A program made the translations under genes and the position numbers. Below, one piece after another: positions 44,001 through 57,075 of a stretch of 64,000 nt of DNA. The stretch is from NCBI GenBank assembly GCA_006386115.1, contig VFIW01000007.1, positions 840,693 to 904,692 of the forward strand, given 5' to 3'. The notes under the pieces are model-generated. The model ran no database searches. It worked only from the letters and a program-made list of their open reading frames with translations, and was not told the origin of the DNA. This stretch comes from Globisporangium splendens. Taxonomy: Eukaryota; Oomycota; Peronosporomycetes; Pythiales; Pythiaceae. Numbering within the stretch: position 1 is the stretch's first letter; each line of letters begins with the position of its first letter.

Positions 44001-44939
44001 CTACGGACGGTTGGTCATCGCGATGGCCGTGTACTTGAGCCCCGCGCCGGAGAACTGCTTCTTGCGCTCCTCGGCGTCTCTCTTGCGCTCCTCGAGCTCC
44101 TGTGTGCGTTTCGCCCAGTACGCCTGCTTCTTAGCCTTGTCCTCGACCATCTTGCGGAGCTTGGACGCCGCATCCGAAGACGCCGCGGCTCCAGCGGCGT
44201 CGCCGTCGACATCGCTGCTGTCTTCACAGAGCAACTGCAGATTCGTCACCTTGCATTTTAACACATAGAATCCGTAAGTGCGCACACATGGAGAGTGCGA
44301 TGTGCGAGTACTAGCGTCGTACCCAGTTATTCCGGACGTCTTCGTTTTCCGCTTCCAGATCCAAGAGTGTCTCGCCCTTTTGCGACACGATGCTAAAGCC
44401 CTGTGCACCTATGGGATGCAGCGAACCGAGCACTCAGCGCCAGCATTGCGGAGAAAGAGATACATGCGCAGCTACGCAGACTCACCGTTTGTCTTGATGA
44501 GCTTGACGTCGTGGAGGTCGATCCGCGTGAGCTGCTTCTGCGATTCATGCGCTCTCCAGAGCAAGCTGCCGAGAACAAAACAACACGGCAGGCGCATCGT
44601 CATTTATATCCTGCATCGTACAATACAATGACATACGCCGTACTGCAGTGCAGTAGCCTTAACGACATGACACCTTTGCTCATCAGAGCTGAGCTTCATC
44701 AGGATCTGCTCCGTGCCCGTGCTGAGACCCAGCACGTACTTCTTGCGCTTGAACACCGCGCCTGCGACAACACCAGCACACGCCATCGCATCCACACAAA
44801 GCAGCCGTCAGATCTCCATAAATAGGCGCTTCCATGCATACTATACTTGCATGTCCATGCCTTTCTGCAGGAAGAGGAGCCGCTGGTTGTTCTCCTGCTG
44901 CGTGCGGCATTGCTCCAGGCAATTGAGCGTGTTGCCCAT
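44001..44939 (-). CDS. PH-domain protein with C-terminal coiled coil
   Basis: Start MGNTLNCLEQCRTQQENNQR at 44939. The next exon gives AVFKRKKYVLGLSTGTEQIL, then LLWRAHESQKQLTRIDLHDV and GFSIVSQKGETLLDLEAENE with DVRNNW, the end of a pleckstrin-homology fold with its C-terminal tryptophan. The last exon (44227-44001) is a charged helix (KLRKMVEDKAKKQAYWAKRT) ending IAMTNRP. It probably binds phosphoinositides or a partner at membranes. At least four exons. The first junction (44847/44761) is out of phase in a simple GT-AG reading, so a splice site there is misplaced or the gene has a lesion. Confidence 0.65.
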
Positions 44940-45352
44940 GCTGACTGTCAGTCCAAAGTATCCGGATAAAGAGAAGAATCACAGTGAGGCGGATGTTATT
45001 CGATTAAGTACGACTAGCAACCTTTGTCAGACATGGCAAATATGACGACAAATAATGCACAGCCAAATGCATTTTCTTCTTCTTTAGTGCGTCTCTGTCT
45101 GTGTGTCTCTGCTCAATAGCATCGTGCTGCTACTCTTACTCTTGCAGTTTTTCTTATATCAAAAGGGAGGAGAAAGGAGAAACACGAACCAACTCTCGGG
45201 TTTGCTCTCCGCTCTCGTTCACGCACCATGCATCGACTTCGGCGTTTCCTTTTTCATTCAATTGGATTGACGTGCCTCGACTTGCATTCGTCCGTTCGAT
45301 TTCCTGCCATGTACGCCATACTTATATGCACTCCACTCAATCACTTCCCCAC

Positions 45353-47232
45353 CTAGTTGCCGCCGAACTGGAACACGTTTGGCTGCGCCGAGCCCGTACC
45401 GAACTGGAACTGGCCCGCCGACTCGTCCGTGTCTGGCACTAAACTGTCTTCTGCGTCTTCCTCGCCCTGGAAGTACAGCTCCACGATCTTCATCGACTTG
45501 ACATAGATGTCTTCGTTCGCGTGGTACTGCAGCGCCTGGATCTTGTTCACGCCGTCGACTTCGTCGATCAACGTCGCGATTTCGTTCAGTTCGCCAGTCT
45601 TCTGTTGCTCACCGACACGCAGAATGTTTTCCAGACCCTCGAGCGCAACGATCACGACCTTGGCGTCCTTCACTTCCAACAAGTCACACAGCGGCTTGAT
45701 GCAGCCGAGCTGGACCAAGTGCATAATCTGTTCTGGGGAACCACCCGACGTGGCGTTCGAGACTGCCCACGCAGCTTCCTTACGGATGTCGAACTCAGCA
45801 GTCGACAAGAAGTTGATCAGCGTCGCGAAAATGTCCGCTTCGATGATCGCCTGGATCTGTTCCTGGCTACCGGCAGTGATGTTGGAAAGCGTCCAGCAAG
45901 CTTCTTTTCGGATACCCTTCTTTGGGCTTTCAAGGAGAGCGCGAAGGCATGGGAGAGCTTGCAAGTTAATGATCACCTGCGTCTGGAGGTCGTTACCGGT
46001 GACAATGTTACCAACCGTACGAAGCGCAGGGGTCTGCACTGATGGTGAAGGGTGCATCAAGAGCTCCACGACACGTCGGCACACACCAGCCTCGATAACA
46101 GCCTGGATCTTCTCGTTCGAGCCATCCGACAAGTACGAAAGAGCCCAGCACGCATCCGTCAACACCTCTTCATCTTGCGTGAAGATCAGTTGGCCCAAAG
46201 TTGGCAGCGCTGGGGACACCAATTCGAATTGTGGCTGCGGCTTGCCACGGCAGAAGTTCGACAACGTCCACGTCGCGTTACGGAGCATCGTTGGCTTCGA
46301 GTTCTGCGACAATTGCTGCATCAATGGACGCAAACCGCCGCAGCGAAGCACCATATCTCTGCATTCGATCGAGTCACCGGCAATGTTACCCAACGCCCAC
46401 ACGGCTTGCTCACGGACATCGTCGTTGGTCGACAGCAGCAATTCCACGAAAATTGGGACCGCACCGTGGTTGATCACCACTTCAGTATCCGCCGAAGTGC
46501 CGGATGCAATGTTGGTGAGCGCCCACGCAGCTTCAAACTGAAGCGTTGGGTAGTCTTCACGCTGTAAGAACTGCACAAACAGAGGAACGACACCAGTCTC
46601 AATGACCTCCTTGATTGGAGGGTTGCGCTCTACAAATGGCAAATGCAAGAGCAGTCGTTAAGAAAAAGCACTCATTACCACCACAAATTCAAAATGCTCA
46701 TCATAGTCAAAATATATGGACATTAGAAACGCATCCTTACCGATCGAAAGCAACTTGCGGAATTTGGTGACGGCTTCAAGTTGGGTCGCTGGATCGGTCG
46801 ACTGCACGCCTTGAACCATCAGTGGGAGCTCGGCAAGCTGTTCAACACATCGTCAGCCAACGCCACACAATTCGCTGATTCCAACTGATAACAAAAAAAA
46901 AACAAAAAGCAACGTACGCGCTGCGCAAGCGTGAGGTCGCCCGGCGTTTCTCCACCCATCGAGGTTTCCTCTGCGAACGCCGTATCCGCACCCTGTAAAG
47001 CAAACAAACAACCACACACATTCCCATCAGTCACATAATCAAAATCAAGCGTGTCAATTCCTGATAGCCTCAGCCAACGCACCATACGACGGCGCTGGTT
47101 CATGCGGTCTTCCTTGATCGTCTTGCGGATCTGCACCGTGGTCTCGGAGCGGCGGCGGCGGATCTCATCGGCGTCCAGCGTCTTCTTGAAGAAGTTTTTG
47201 CGCTCAGGGGCTTTGCCGGCTGGGAACGACAT
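45353..47232 (-). CDS. Importin subunit alpha
   Basis: Four exons, 47232-47083, 46992-46918, 46837-46741 and 46629-45353, give 532 residues. The importin-beta-binding segment is at residues 25-50 ([20 protein letters not shown]). Ten armadillo repeats follow with the NLS-groove Trp/Asn ladder ([76 protein letters not shown]). The tail ends [10 protein letters not shown]. It carries nuclear-localisation-signal cargo through the pore with importin beta. The length matches the family. Upstream 47.24-47.4 kb is pyrimidine-rich and should hold the promoter. Confidence 0.97.
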
Positions 47233-47884
47233 CGTGGCTCGCTGTGTGGATAGAGGGAACGAAAGGGGGGACTGAGGATGGAAGGCGGGTGGTGCTTTGC
47301 TGCGACTTGTTTCTTTTCTTCTCCGCGTTCTTCTAGAGCTTCTCTCTCAATCGAATGCCCACAGCCCGCCCTTCTCCTTTCTTTGGTGGGAAAGCATTCC
47401 ACCTCACGCACGCGAGGTTTTTGACAGCGGTGAGATGAAAAACCTCAAGGAACCTCGCCAAAAGTGAAGGTTCATTTCACAGAGAGAGTGCGGAGAGGTA
47501 TCCTCTCTTGTGGTGCTATCGACATAGACTAATAGTTTATGTAGGGTACTGATTATTACAGGTTATTGGGTTCAAATTTGACGTCGGCTGTGGCTATTCT
47601 CTGGTTCAGTTGCTTTTGTCGGTGCATGGAAATACTGCATGCATTAAATCTGACATGTGGCGTGAAAGAGAGATTACTCTGTGGAGAAAAAGAACAGCTG
47701 GTCTTTTTTCACTGGATGCGGACGAATGGACCCATGAGACTAGGCAGAAGGCAGTTTTACTGTGAATACGAACGAACAAACCTTAAATACGCATAAAAGG
47801 GGGCAGAAACATAGACATATTAGTGTTGAGGCAATTGAGAACTTGGCCACATTTGGCTTGATAAATGCAAGGTGGCACACTGAG
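47233..47884. other. Intergenic; promoter side of importin alpha and former 5' flank of the SANBR-like gene
   Basis: No coding frame of note. The right part (about 47500-47884) is the original upstream flank of the SANBR-like gene, since without the LINE it would join directly to the ATG at 50309. That gene's promoter is now about 2.4 kb away from its coding sequence. Confidence 0.5.
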
Positions 47885-47900
47885 TGCACGACCTTTCATA

Positions 47901-48072
47901 CTTTATAAGGTGAGGTATATTTAGGTTCATCGTCGTGACCTACAATATCCATTCTCCTACCTAATCTTCATTGCGGATTTCTTTATTCTTTATAAGGTGA
48001 GGTATATTTAGGTTCATCTTCGTGAGATACAATATCCATTCTCCTACCTAATCTTCATTACGAATTTCATCT
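47901..48072. repeat. 87-bp tandem repeat (two copies) forming the LINE 3' end
   Basis: Copies at 47901-47987 and 47988-48072 differ at a few positions. Each contains the GTGAGGTATATTTAGGTTCA word shared with the SINE tail. Repeated 3'-end units may be the recognition site of the LINE reverse transcriptase. Confidence 0.85.
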
Positions 48073-48088
48073 AGGAGTGTAAATGTGT

Positions 48089-49273
48089 CTATAGCGCGGA
48101 TTGCAATAGATCACTTCTGAATGCTAAATAATCTTTGACCAGGATGGCATGTTCTCTTGGTCCTATGTGAGGCTGCCTTGTGTTGTCCAATGACCTTGGA
48201 TCTTCCGAACTTCGCATAAGCCAATGCATGACGTCGTTGTCAAGATCCTGGGTGAGATTGTTGAAAGCAGCTCTTTGAGTTGGGAAGTGGACCTGCGTTG
48301 AGGTTCTGGTGTCCATGGCTAGGTTGGCGGCTGAGTCCGCCATCTTGTTGAAGGCACGGTAGTGATGGTACCATCCTCGGATGTCGATGCAATCCGCGAG
48401 TCGTCGACTTGTCTGGTATAAACGTGCCAATCGGTGCTGTCGAGGGGACCGATGCATTCGCTGTTGGGAGATAATGAGTGCACTGTCTCCAATCACGTAC
48501 AACGGTTCGAAGTGACTGCGTTGGGCTTCTCGGAGTCCGTGTATGAGACCCCAGTACTCGGCAAAGTTGTTGGTCGTGTCCTTCCTGCTATACGCCATGC
48601 TCGCGGCCCAAATTAAACTGGCTGTGTGCGAGTCCTTATGGACACGCACGATAATGGATCCAGTCCCTCCTGGTCCTGGATTGCCGCGTGATCCACCATC
48701 GAAAAACAACAGGTAAACGCCGCGAGTACCATTTGAAGTCAAGGGGATGGCGTCGGTTTGGCTGAGAAAGCAGTCGACATATGCCTTGAGAACTGCTGCA
48801 ACCGTGTGACCGTCAGAGTCTCCAGCTTGCGCTTCAGCGAGTCGTGCGAGGTTTCGCATTCCTGCCTCTAATCTGGTCATCATGATCGCCATCTCAGCAG
48901 TCGATTCGATTGGATCCGGATCCATGCGTCTCAGATGCGCACACCAAATGGTCTGTATGAGCGACGCGCTCATATATCGCCACAGCATGTGTGCGACGGA
49001 ATAGAGGTGATCTTGGAGATGTTCATTGGAGAACTTGTGTCCGATAATGTGTCTCTTGATCGTGGTCCATGCATGCCTTGGAGTATCTGGTAGATCCAGA
49101 CTGAAGATCCAGATTGCGGGGTCGTGACCAGGAGTGATTCCGATCTTCGCCCATAGCGCATAAAAGTAGTTCCACACCAGTTTGGCTTTCGGACACTCCC
49201 AGAATAGATGTTGAACAGAAGATTGGACAACTTGGGAACATTCAGGATTCGAGCAGGATAGATCAGCTTTCTC
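48089..49273 (-). pseudogene. LINE ORF: zf-RVT and RNase H end
   Basis: After the TAG at 49274-49276 the frame reads EKADLSCSNPECSQVVQ, HLFWECPKAKLVWNYFYALW, then RNase H from about 48720 (GVYLLFFDGGSRGNPGPGGT, NNFAEYWGLIHGLREAQ, SALIISQQ, MADSAANLAMDT). The aspartate, glutamate and second aspartate of RNase H are present. The stop at 48089 is natural; the 3' UTR is only about 190 bp. Confidence 0.8.
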
Positions 49274-50295
49274 CTAGTTCCACATGGAGAGTCGGTTGGC
49301 TTTCAGCCGGAGAAGAGTCTGGGCCGTATAAACTGTAATCCCTGGGATGTTGTGTAATTCGCTCCACTGGATTAATTGCAGTCCTGGCCACAGAGATCCT
49401 GCTGTTTGGACAGCTTTGTTGACTGCTGCATCTCGAGTATCTTTGCCAATTTGTGTCCTCGTTGCTGCAACTTGTTGCCGATAGAAAGATCTGGTCGTAT
49501 TGTATCGTCCGTTGCCACCCCATAGTTGCACGATTCTTGTGAAACGTGGATGTGCATGGAACGACACCTTCTGCCCGTTCAAGTCTCTTGTTGCCATGAC
49601 GTCACAGTCCATTGCGGAGTGAACTGTATGCGTAGCTTTGACTAGGGTCGTGTCGACGTGGGTCAGAGTTGCTTCACTGGTGTGCAGATGCCATTCGTGG
49701 TTATAATGACGTTGCCCGTTGTACAGCCGAAGCACATTTGTTTGCTGCGGTCGATACAGAAGCTGTGGGAAGTTGGATACCAACGCAGCACATAACCGCT
49801 CGAATAGACGGCCGGGAGAATCCGGAGATTCCATATGTTGGGATGAAGTTAAGCACTCCTGGTCTTATCCACTCCCATCGAAGTATGTCACCCAGTTGTG
49901 CTGTTCCAACTGATAATGATGTGTGAGCAAGCTTGTAAGGGGAGCCGTTGGAATCAAGAAGCCACCCATCTGCAGTCGAGGTCATGTATGGCAGCCATTC
50001 TGCACAGAATGTCCCACGTAGCTTTCGTCCTTCAGCGATGATACCTGGAAGCCTGTCAGACATTTTAGAGCTGAGGTCGATCTGGAACACATCGCCGTCC
50101 CATTGAGTCTGCACAATTGTCGACTTGAAGTGCTCGTAACACCAACGTACATTGTCACGTTCTCTGGGCTCATAGGGTCGAGAATGGAGCGACGCACATA
50201 ATGCTGCGCCAGTTGTCCACATGTTATCACGAAGCTGGAGTGGCCGCCTTGGAATTGCATCGAGCGGCGTGATGTACGTCGAAGAAGCCCTTGTT
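49274..50295 (-). pseudogene. LINE ORF: region between RT and zinc finger, frameshifted
   Basis: Two minus-strand frames meet near 49802. The upstream part reads TRASSTYITPLDAIPRRPLQ .. GVLNFIPTYGISGFSRPSIR; the downstream part reads LFERLCAALVSNFPQLLYRP .. KANRLSMWN. The copy at 3808-4022 keeps both parts in one frame thanks to 8 extra bases, so this one has a deletion. No catalytic motif falls in this segment. Confidence 0.75.
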
Positions 50296-50308
50296 TGCAC
50301 GACCTTTC

Positions 50309-51752
50309 ATGGTGCAAAGCAGCTCTGAATCGTCACCAAAAGCTGATGCTGAGCCCACGGCCGCGCAATGGAGCCGCACGCGCGACGCTACCGGGACGCA
50401 GTGTGCTCATCCACGCGTTCGACGAGTACCGCAAGAGCACCACCAAGGACTTTGTGTGCGACCGCGAGCTGCTGCTGGCCAAGATGAAGTACTTTCAGGC
50501 GTACCTGAACCAGTCGAACGAGCACGACGAGATCACATCTCGGTGCACTGCGACGTCGAGATCCTCGAGTGGCTCGTCGAGTACATGCAGCAGACCGAGG
50601 CCGAGTAGAAGCCGCGCATCGCACTCGAGAACATCGCGCCTATCCTCGTGTCCTCCGAGTTCCTGCAGATGGACGCGCTCGTGGAAGAGTGCATTCGCTT
50701 CATCACCTCAAGGATGCAGGCATTTTTCCAGCTCCGTGCGGACTTTAGCTGCTTGCCTGAAACGACTATCGCGAAAATCGCTGATCGATGCACTGCCGAG
50801 GACTTGCAGAAGCTCCACGATCCGAAAGACAAGATTCTCTCCAAGCTGCAGCGAAAGAAGCTCGATGCGTATGTGAAGAAGCATGAAAACGCTGAACGAA
50901 CCGTTGAGCGTTGTGAGGATTGCGAGATCCTCTACCTGAAAGACAACGAAGCAGCGCTGTGCTGTCCAAAGGGGAAGCGCCAGGTCTGGGTGCATGGAGA
51001 GCTCGTGGCACAGCATTCACCCAAGTCCGATTGGAAAATCGAGGACTTCTTCCGTGATCTCACCAGCGACGAGAATGTGACGTGGAGCGCAGCGTATTGG
51101 TACTTGTGGGCATCGATCAACGTTTTCTACTGCGGAGTATGCAAGAAACAGTTTCCGTTCCTAGAGCTTCATGGCTGTGCTTTCCATCAAGGGCAAATGG
51201 TTGGTTTTGGGCATGAGACCAAGTTCTCATGCTGCAGCACGCACGTGTTCGGCAGCGATGGCTTGGCTGTGAGCGGATGCAAAGTGAAAGAGCATATCCC
51301 CACGTATGATGTGCAGGACGAACATGGAGAGGATGCTGCTACGACTCAAAAGAACATGAAGGCGATCATGAAGCTCCCTGGGCTATGGGACCTCATCCGC
51401 AATTGCGACCAACTGGCGAGACCTTCCAAGTCGACTGCCAATGGCGCTGCTTCAGCTACTTCTGCGTCATCGTCACTCGGATTGAAGATTGAAGATTGCG
51501 ACAATGGACCCCATGCAGAGTGAGCTCAAGCTGCAACCTCAGTTTGCCATGCCCACTACAAAGAGACCGTCAGCAGTTGCAGCCATCAATGGGAGTTCCT
51601 CCAATTCTACTAATGGAGGCCAGCAGCAAGAGTCCAACTCGCCACGCAGACGCCGGCAGTGGCGTGCATTGCAGCTGCAGGAAAAAGATCGCATCCGTCA
51701 TCAGCTCCTCGCGTGTCGTTTGGTGCAGATGCGGAAAATCGTTACTACCTGA
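50309..51752 (+). pseudogene. SANBR (KIAA1841)-like BTB gene, broken
   Basis: BTB part: SVLIHAFDEYRKSTTKDFVC, LLAKMKYFQAYLNQ, ISVHCDVEILEWLVEYMQQ; then SSEFLQMDALVEECIRFITS, a long conserved C-terminal region (VTWSAAYWYLWASINVFYCG) and a tail (RRRRQWRALQLQEKDRIRHQ). This order matches human SANBR, a SANT/BTB regulator of class-switch recombination. Damage: the ATG at 50309 abuts the LINE, frame changes near 50395, near 50530 (an apparent 5-bp insertion) and near 51500, and a TAG at 50606-50608. The long clean 3' part (50648-51523, 291 codons) shows the decay is recent. Confidence 0.75.
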
Positions 51753-51986
51753 ATCCAGTCCGGTCTTGTATTTATTGTTGTCTCTTTTGACGGTGACATT
51801 ACCGGTATCCAACACAAAAGTTTGTGTGTAAATACTGATCTTTACCGGTATACCGTTTTCTATTCATAAATAACAGTCCGAGTGCTCATGTAAGAAAACC
51901 TCGAGTTGATCGTGTCCAGTCTATTGCCAGTGTTCCAAGTCTTTCGTCCATTTTGCGCGTTTGATTGGCATAATCCGAGTGCAAGG

Positions 51987-53038
51987 ATGTCGTGGAACCG
52001 GCAGTTGCGGGACGTCCTGTTCCGCGCGCATGTGGGCAATCTGCGCATCGCGGGCGTCGTGGCGCGCAACTCGGTGGAGGAGGCGGCGCGCCGCTGGGAG
52101 CTGCCGTTGTCGTCCAAGGCCACGCAGCTCTGGGGCGAGTATATGGCTGGCACGACGATGCTGAGCTCGTTCTACAAGGGCGAAGAGCGCATCAAGGTGG
52201 CGCTGCGCTCATCAGCGATCCAGGATCTGTACGTTGAAGCCATGGCCGTTGGCGAGGTATGAGGTGTGCGTTATATGATGTATTCGTTGTGTGGTTCCGG
52301 TACTTACATGTTGGAATACGTTTGCGTGCAGGTGCGTGGCAAAGTGGTTCTCGCGGACGCAAACAACTTGAACGGGATCGGCTATGATGACGGTAAGAAC
52401 GGATGTCGCTGCTGCGCATCAGACTTCAGGACGCTGCATACTGACCGCATTGCGCTTCTCTTTCCTATGTAGGACACATGCAGGTCTCGAAGATCCTCTA
52501 TGGTGCGGCCAAGCCGTACGAGACGACTGTGCGTGCCACTGGGATCGCCGAGACCGACTGGCAGACTTTCTACGACATCTCCGAGCAGGTGCCCACGGCC
52601 GTGCGCATTAGCAGTGACGTAAGTGACGAGCATGCGCACTGCTGCGGCATCACGGTTCAGAAAATGCCCGACTCGGCTCCACACGGCGAGTTTTACGAAC
52701 TTGACGATCTTCGCTTTGACGACGTGCCGCTGCTCGCGAGCTCTATCAACGAGAACAATGACCTGCTCGCGTACCTGAACGAACTGATCCCGAAGGCGGA
52801 CTTGACGGAGAAGAATTGCAAGAAGATCCCGTTGGATTTCTTCTGCCGATGCTCGAAAAAGGGGTTTGCTAACCGATTGAAGGAGCTCGGTGCCGGCGAA
52901 CTGAACCACGTGATCCAGGATTCGGCCGAGAAAGGCGTCGACCTGACATGCCATTTCTGTAATGAAGTGTACCAGTTCCCGTTGGACGAGTTGAGAAGCA
53001 TCGCGGCTGAGTTGTCTACAACAGATTCCAGTGCATGA
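51987..53038 (+). CDS. hslO: Hsp33 redox-regulated chaperone (HslO family)
   Basis: Three exons, 51987-52256, 52332-52392 and 52473-53038, give 298 residues, a normal length. The core reads MSWNRQLRDVLFRAHVGNLR, MLSSFYKGEERIKVALRSS and GKVVLADANNLNGIGYDDG. The zinc switch is a CxC (FFCRCSKKGF) followed 60 residues on by CxxC (LTCHFCNEVYQF), the pattern of Hsp33. The protein is inactive when zinc-bound and becomes a holdase when its cysteines are oxidised by HOCl or peroxide with unfolding. No targeting peptide is evident, suggesting a cytosolic site. Hsp33 is bacterial and patchy in eukaryotes, present in some protists and algae. Confidence 0.93.
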
Positions 53039-53183
53039 GGGTACTTGTTGCCAAAGAATAACACACACAAATAGACGAACGAGCAAATGCAATGCCCATT
53101 GAAATACACGGTGGTGGATTGAAGATGAAGAAAAAATACAACAAATCGACGATACGATAATCGAAATGTACTCACTATTCGCT

Positions 53184-55298
<2,115 letters not shown>

Positions 55299-55716
55299 CG
55301 TCTCGTGCAGCTTGTGTCCTACTCCCGAATGCCGCGTTCTTCAATGCCTAGTGTTCTCCCCGAATAGGCAGTGCACCCAGATCAATGTGCGACCAACATT
55401 CCTGCGACTTTTGTTGTGTCGCGCACTGTAGTCTCATTGCGGAACTGCACTGACAATCATTCTCGGTGACGCCTGCTGCAGTACCAACTGACACTGGGCA
55501 ACGTTTCACAAACATTCATTGTGAAAGGTTTCAGCGTTGTGATAAGCACAGTTATGAAGCTCTTCCAGTTGACACACGTTGTCACTTCTGTCTTTTATTG
55601 CTACTGCATCTTCAAATGTACATCATTTTGTACAGGGTATCAATTTATGTACTATTTCCCAGTGTCAGGAAAGGAGCGCAAGGGAAACTTCAACTCTTCA
55701 ACAGGAAGAGCGCACA

Positions 55717-56976
55717 ATGGGCAGCAAGCATTCCAAGAGCGGCGTGCGCGCGGAGCTGCAGCGCATCGTGCCGCTGAAATGGAGCGACCTGGAGCAGTTG
55801 CATCTGCGCTGCCAGCAGGAAGCGCACCGCTGCAGTCGCGCCGACCCGCAGTGCCAGTATTTCCTGTCGTTCAACGTGTTCCAAGCCATTTTGGCGCCAG
55901 TGTGCGCGGCCGCCAGCATCGACAAAGCGCAGCTGCTGGCGATGTTCGTTTGCTCGACCGCAGACAGAAGAGGGAGCTCGTCGCGGTGGACTTCTTCAGC
56001 GGACTCGCGCTCGCCGTCGAGGGCAAAAAGTCGACCAAGTTCGAATGTATGTGCGTATGTGTGGTCGATCCCAGAAGCGTCGTTGTGCTTGCGTAATGAG
56101 GCGAAATGTGGGTGGTTATCGTTTTGTGTTGGCTGCACAGTCATTTTGGCTCTTCTAGATAATGGAGGGCCGAAGACCGTGAACAAGTGCGAGTTGATGA
56201 TGGTGCTGATGGCGTCTGTGAGGGGACTGGCGATGTTCAAGTGGGTGCCGGAAGTTCGCGAGAAACGATGCGGCCATTGGCAAAGCGTACGGTCAAAGTG
56301 CACACACCGACATATCCCAGAAGCATATTCAGACATCTTACGCAATTTAGTATTGTGTTTGCTTGTGCGCGATCAGGCTTGCTTGGCGAAGGGACGGAGG
56401 TATTGCGGCAGCACGTCGTTGATCGAGCGATGGCAGATACTGAGATCATTTTCTTTATGAACGACCTGGGAGCAGTGAGTCCAGAAACGCCTTTACTGAG
56501 CACCGTGTGTGTGACCAAAGCAGTGCTAACCGTCTTTTCCTTTGCAGGCCACTGCGACCACAGCTGACGGCTTGTTGGCACACCAAGCGAAACTAACCCA
56601 GACCGTGGGGTATGTCGATTTCCAGTTTGCTCGTGTGGACGACGCTGGTACGTTGCATGAAGCACGGCGTGTTGGGTGTCAGAGCTACATTCCCCATTAA
56701 TTACAGGGTCTATGTTATTTGGCGAAGCTGACAAGCGCAGAGCACACCCAGATCGGTCATCCGTACCTGTCCCCCTCATCGTCAGCAAAAAGCCTTCGCG
56801 AGGTGGCCAAATTCCGAGCGTTGGCGTGCTGATTCGAAAGCTTCAGAACATCGTATGCCCGCCACAAACGAGCGACAAGAATTCGTCATCAAACACACCT
56901 CTAGACAGCGGCACTTCCCCTGCAAAGATGGTCGATATCAAGAAGCGCGTTGATAGGCGGTGCATCCGCGATTAGT
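55717..56976 (+). CDS. EF-hand-like protein, possibly the N-terminus of the IQ/LRR gene
   Basis: Start MGSKHSKSGVRAELQRIVPL at 55717; the Gly-2 plus Ser/Lys context suits N-myristoylation. Pieces: SDLEQLHLRCQQEAHRC, QYFLSFNVFQAILAPVC, VAVDFFSGLALAVEGKKSTK, DNGGPKTVNKCELMMVLMA (EF-hand-like loop), then ATATTADGLLAHQAK and a basic region ending VDRRCIRD, stop at 56974-56976. The same frame goes on beyond that stop (LVAYLRERYKFKKSR), so it may be a lesion or an unseen intron. Calcium-binding regulator of unknown target. Confidence 0.5.
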
Positions 56977-57075
56977 TAGTCGCATATCTGAGGGAGCGCT
57001 ACAAATTCAAGAAGTCGAGGTGCGTCTTTTGTATGATATTCTGCTTTGATGTGTCAGCTTTATAGCACATATCCA

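Larger units (their letters stand above)
47885..50310 (-). mobile_element. 5'-truncated LINE with 15-bp target-site duplication
   Basis: TGCACGACCTTTCAT flanks the element exactly at 47885-47899 and 50296-50310. The body (47900-50295) is minus-strand coding: a region downstream of RT (PLQLRDNMWTTGAALCASLH .. RPSIRA), a cysteine-rich segment (CSNPECSQ .. HLFWECPKA) of the zf-RVT type, and an RNase H domain (LLFFDGGSRGNPGPGGTGS .. AVIGDSALII-like YVIGDSALIIS). Endonuclease and RT are missing, as expected for 5' truncation during target-primed reverse transcription. Two lesions: an 8-bp loss near 49802 and a TAG at 49274-49276. It cannot move on its own. Confidence 0.93.

Noticed and set aside
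45507..46541. 344-codon plus-strand open frame inside importin alpha
   Set aside because: It lies wholly within a conserved minus-strand coding exon, has no counterpart beyond it, and its protein looks like a shadow of armadillo repeats. Unlike the chromovirus antisense ORFs it does not extend outside the sense gene.
47901..48072. CRISPR-like or satellite repeat
   Set aside because: Only two 87-bp copies without spacers, located at the LINE 3' end; eukaryotic context.
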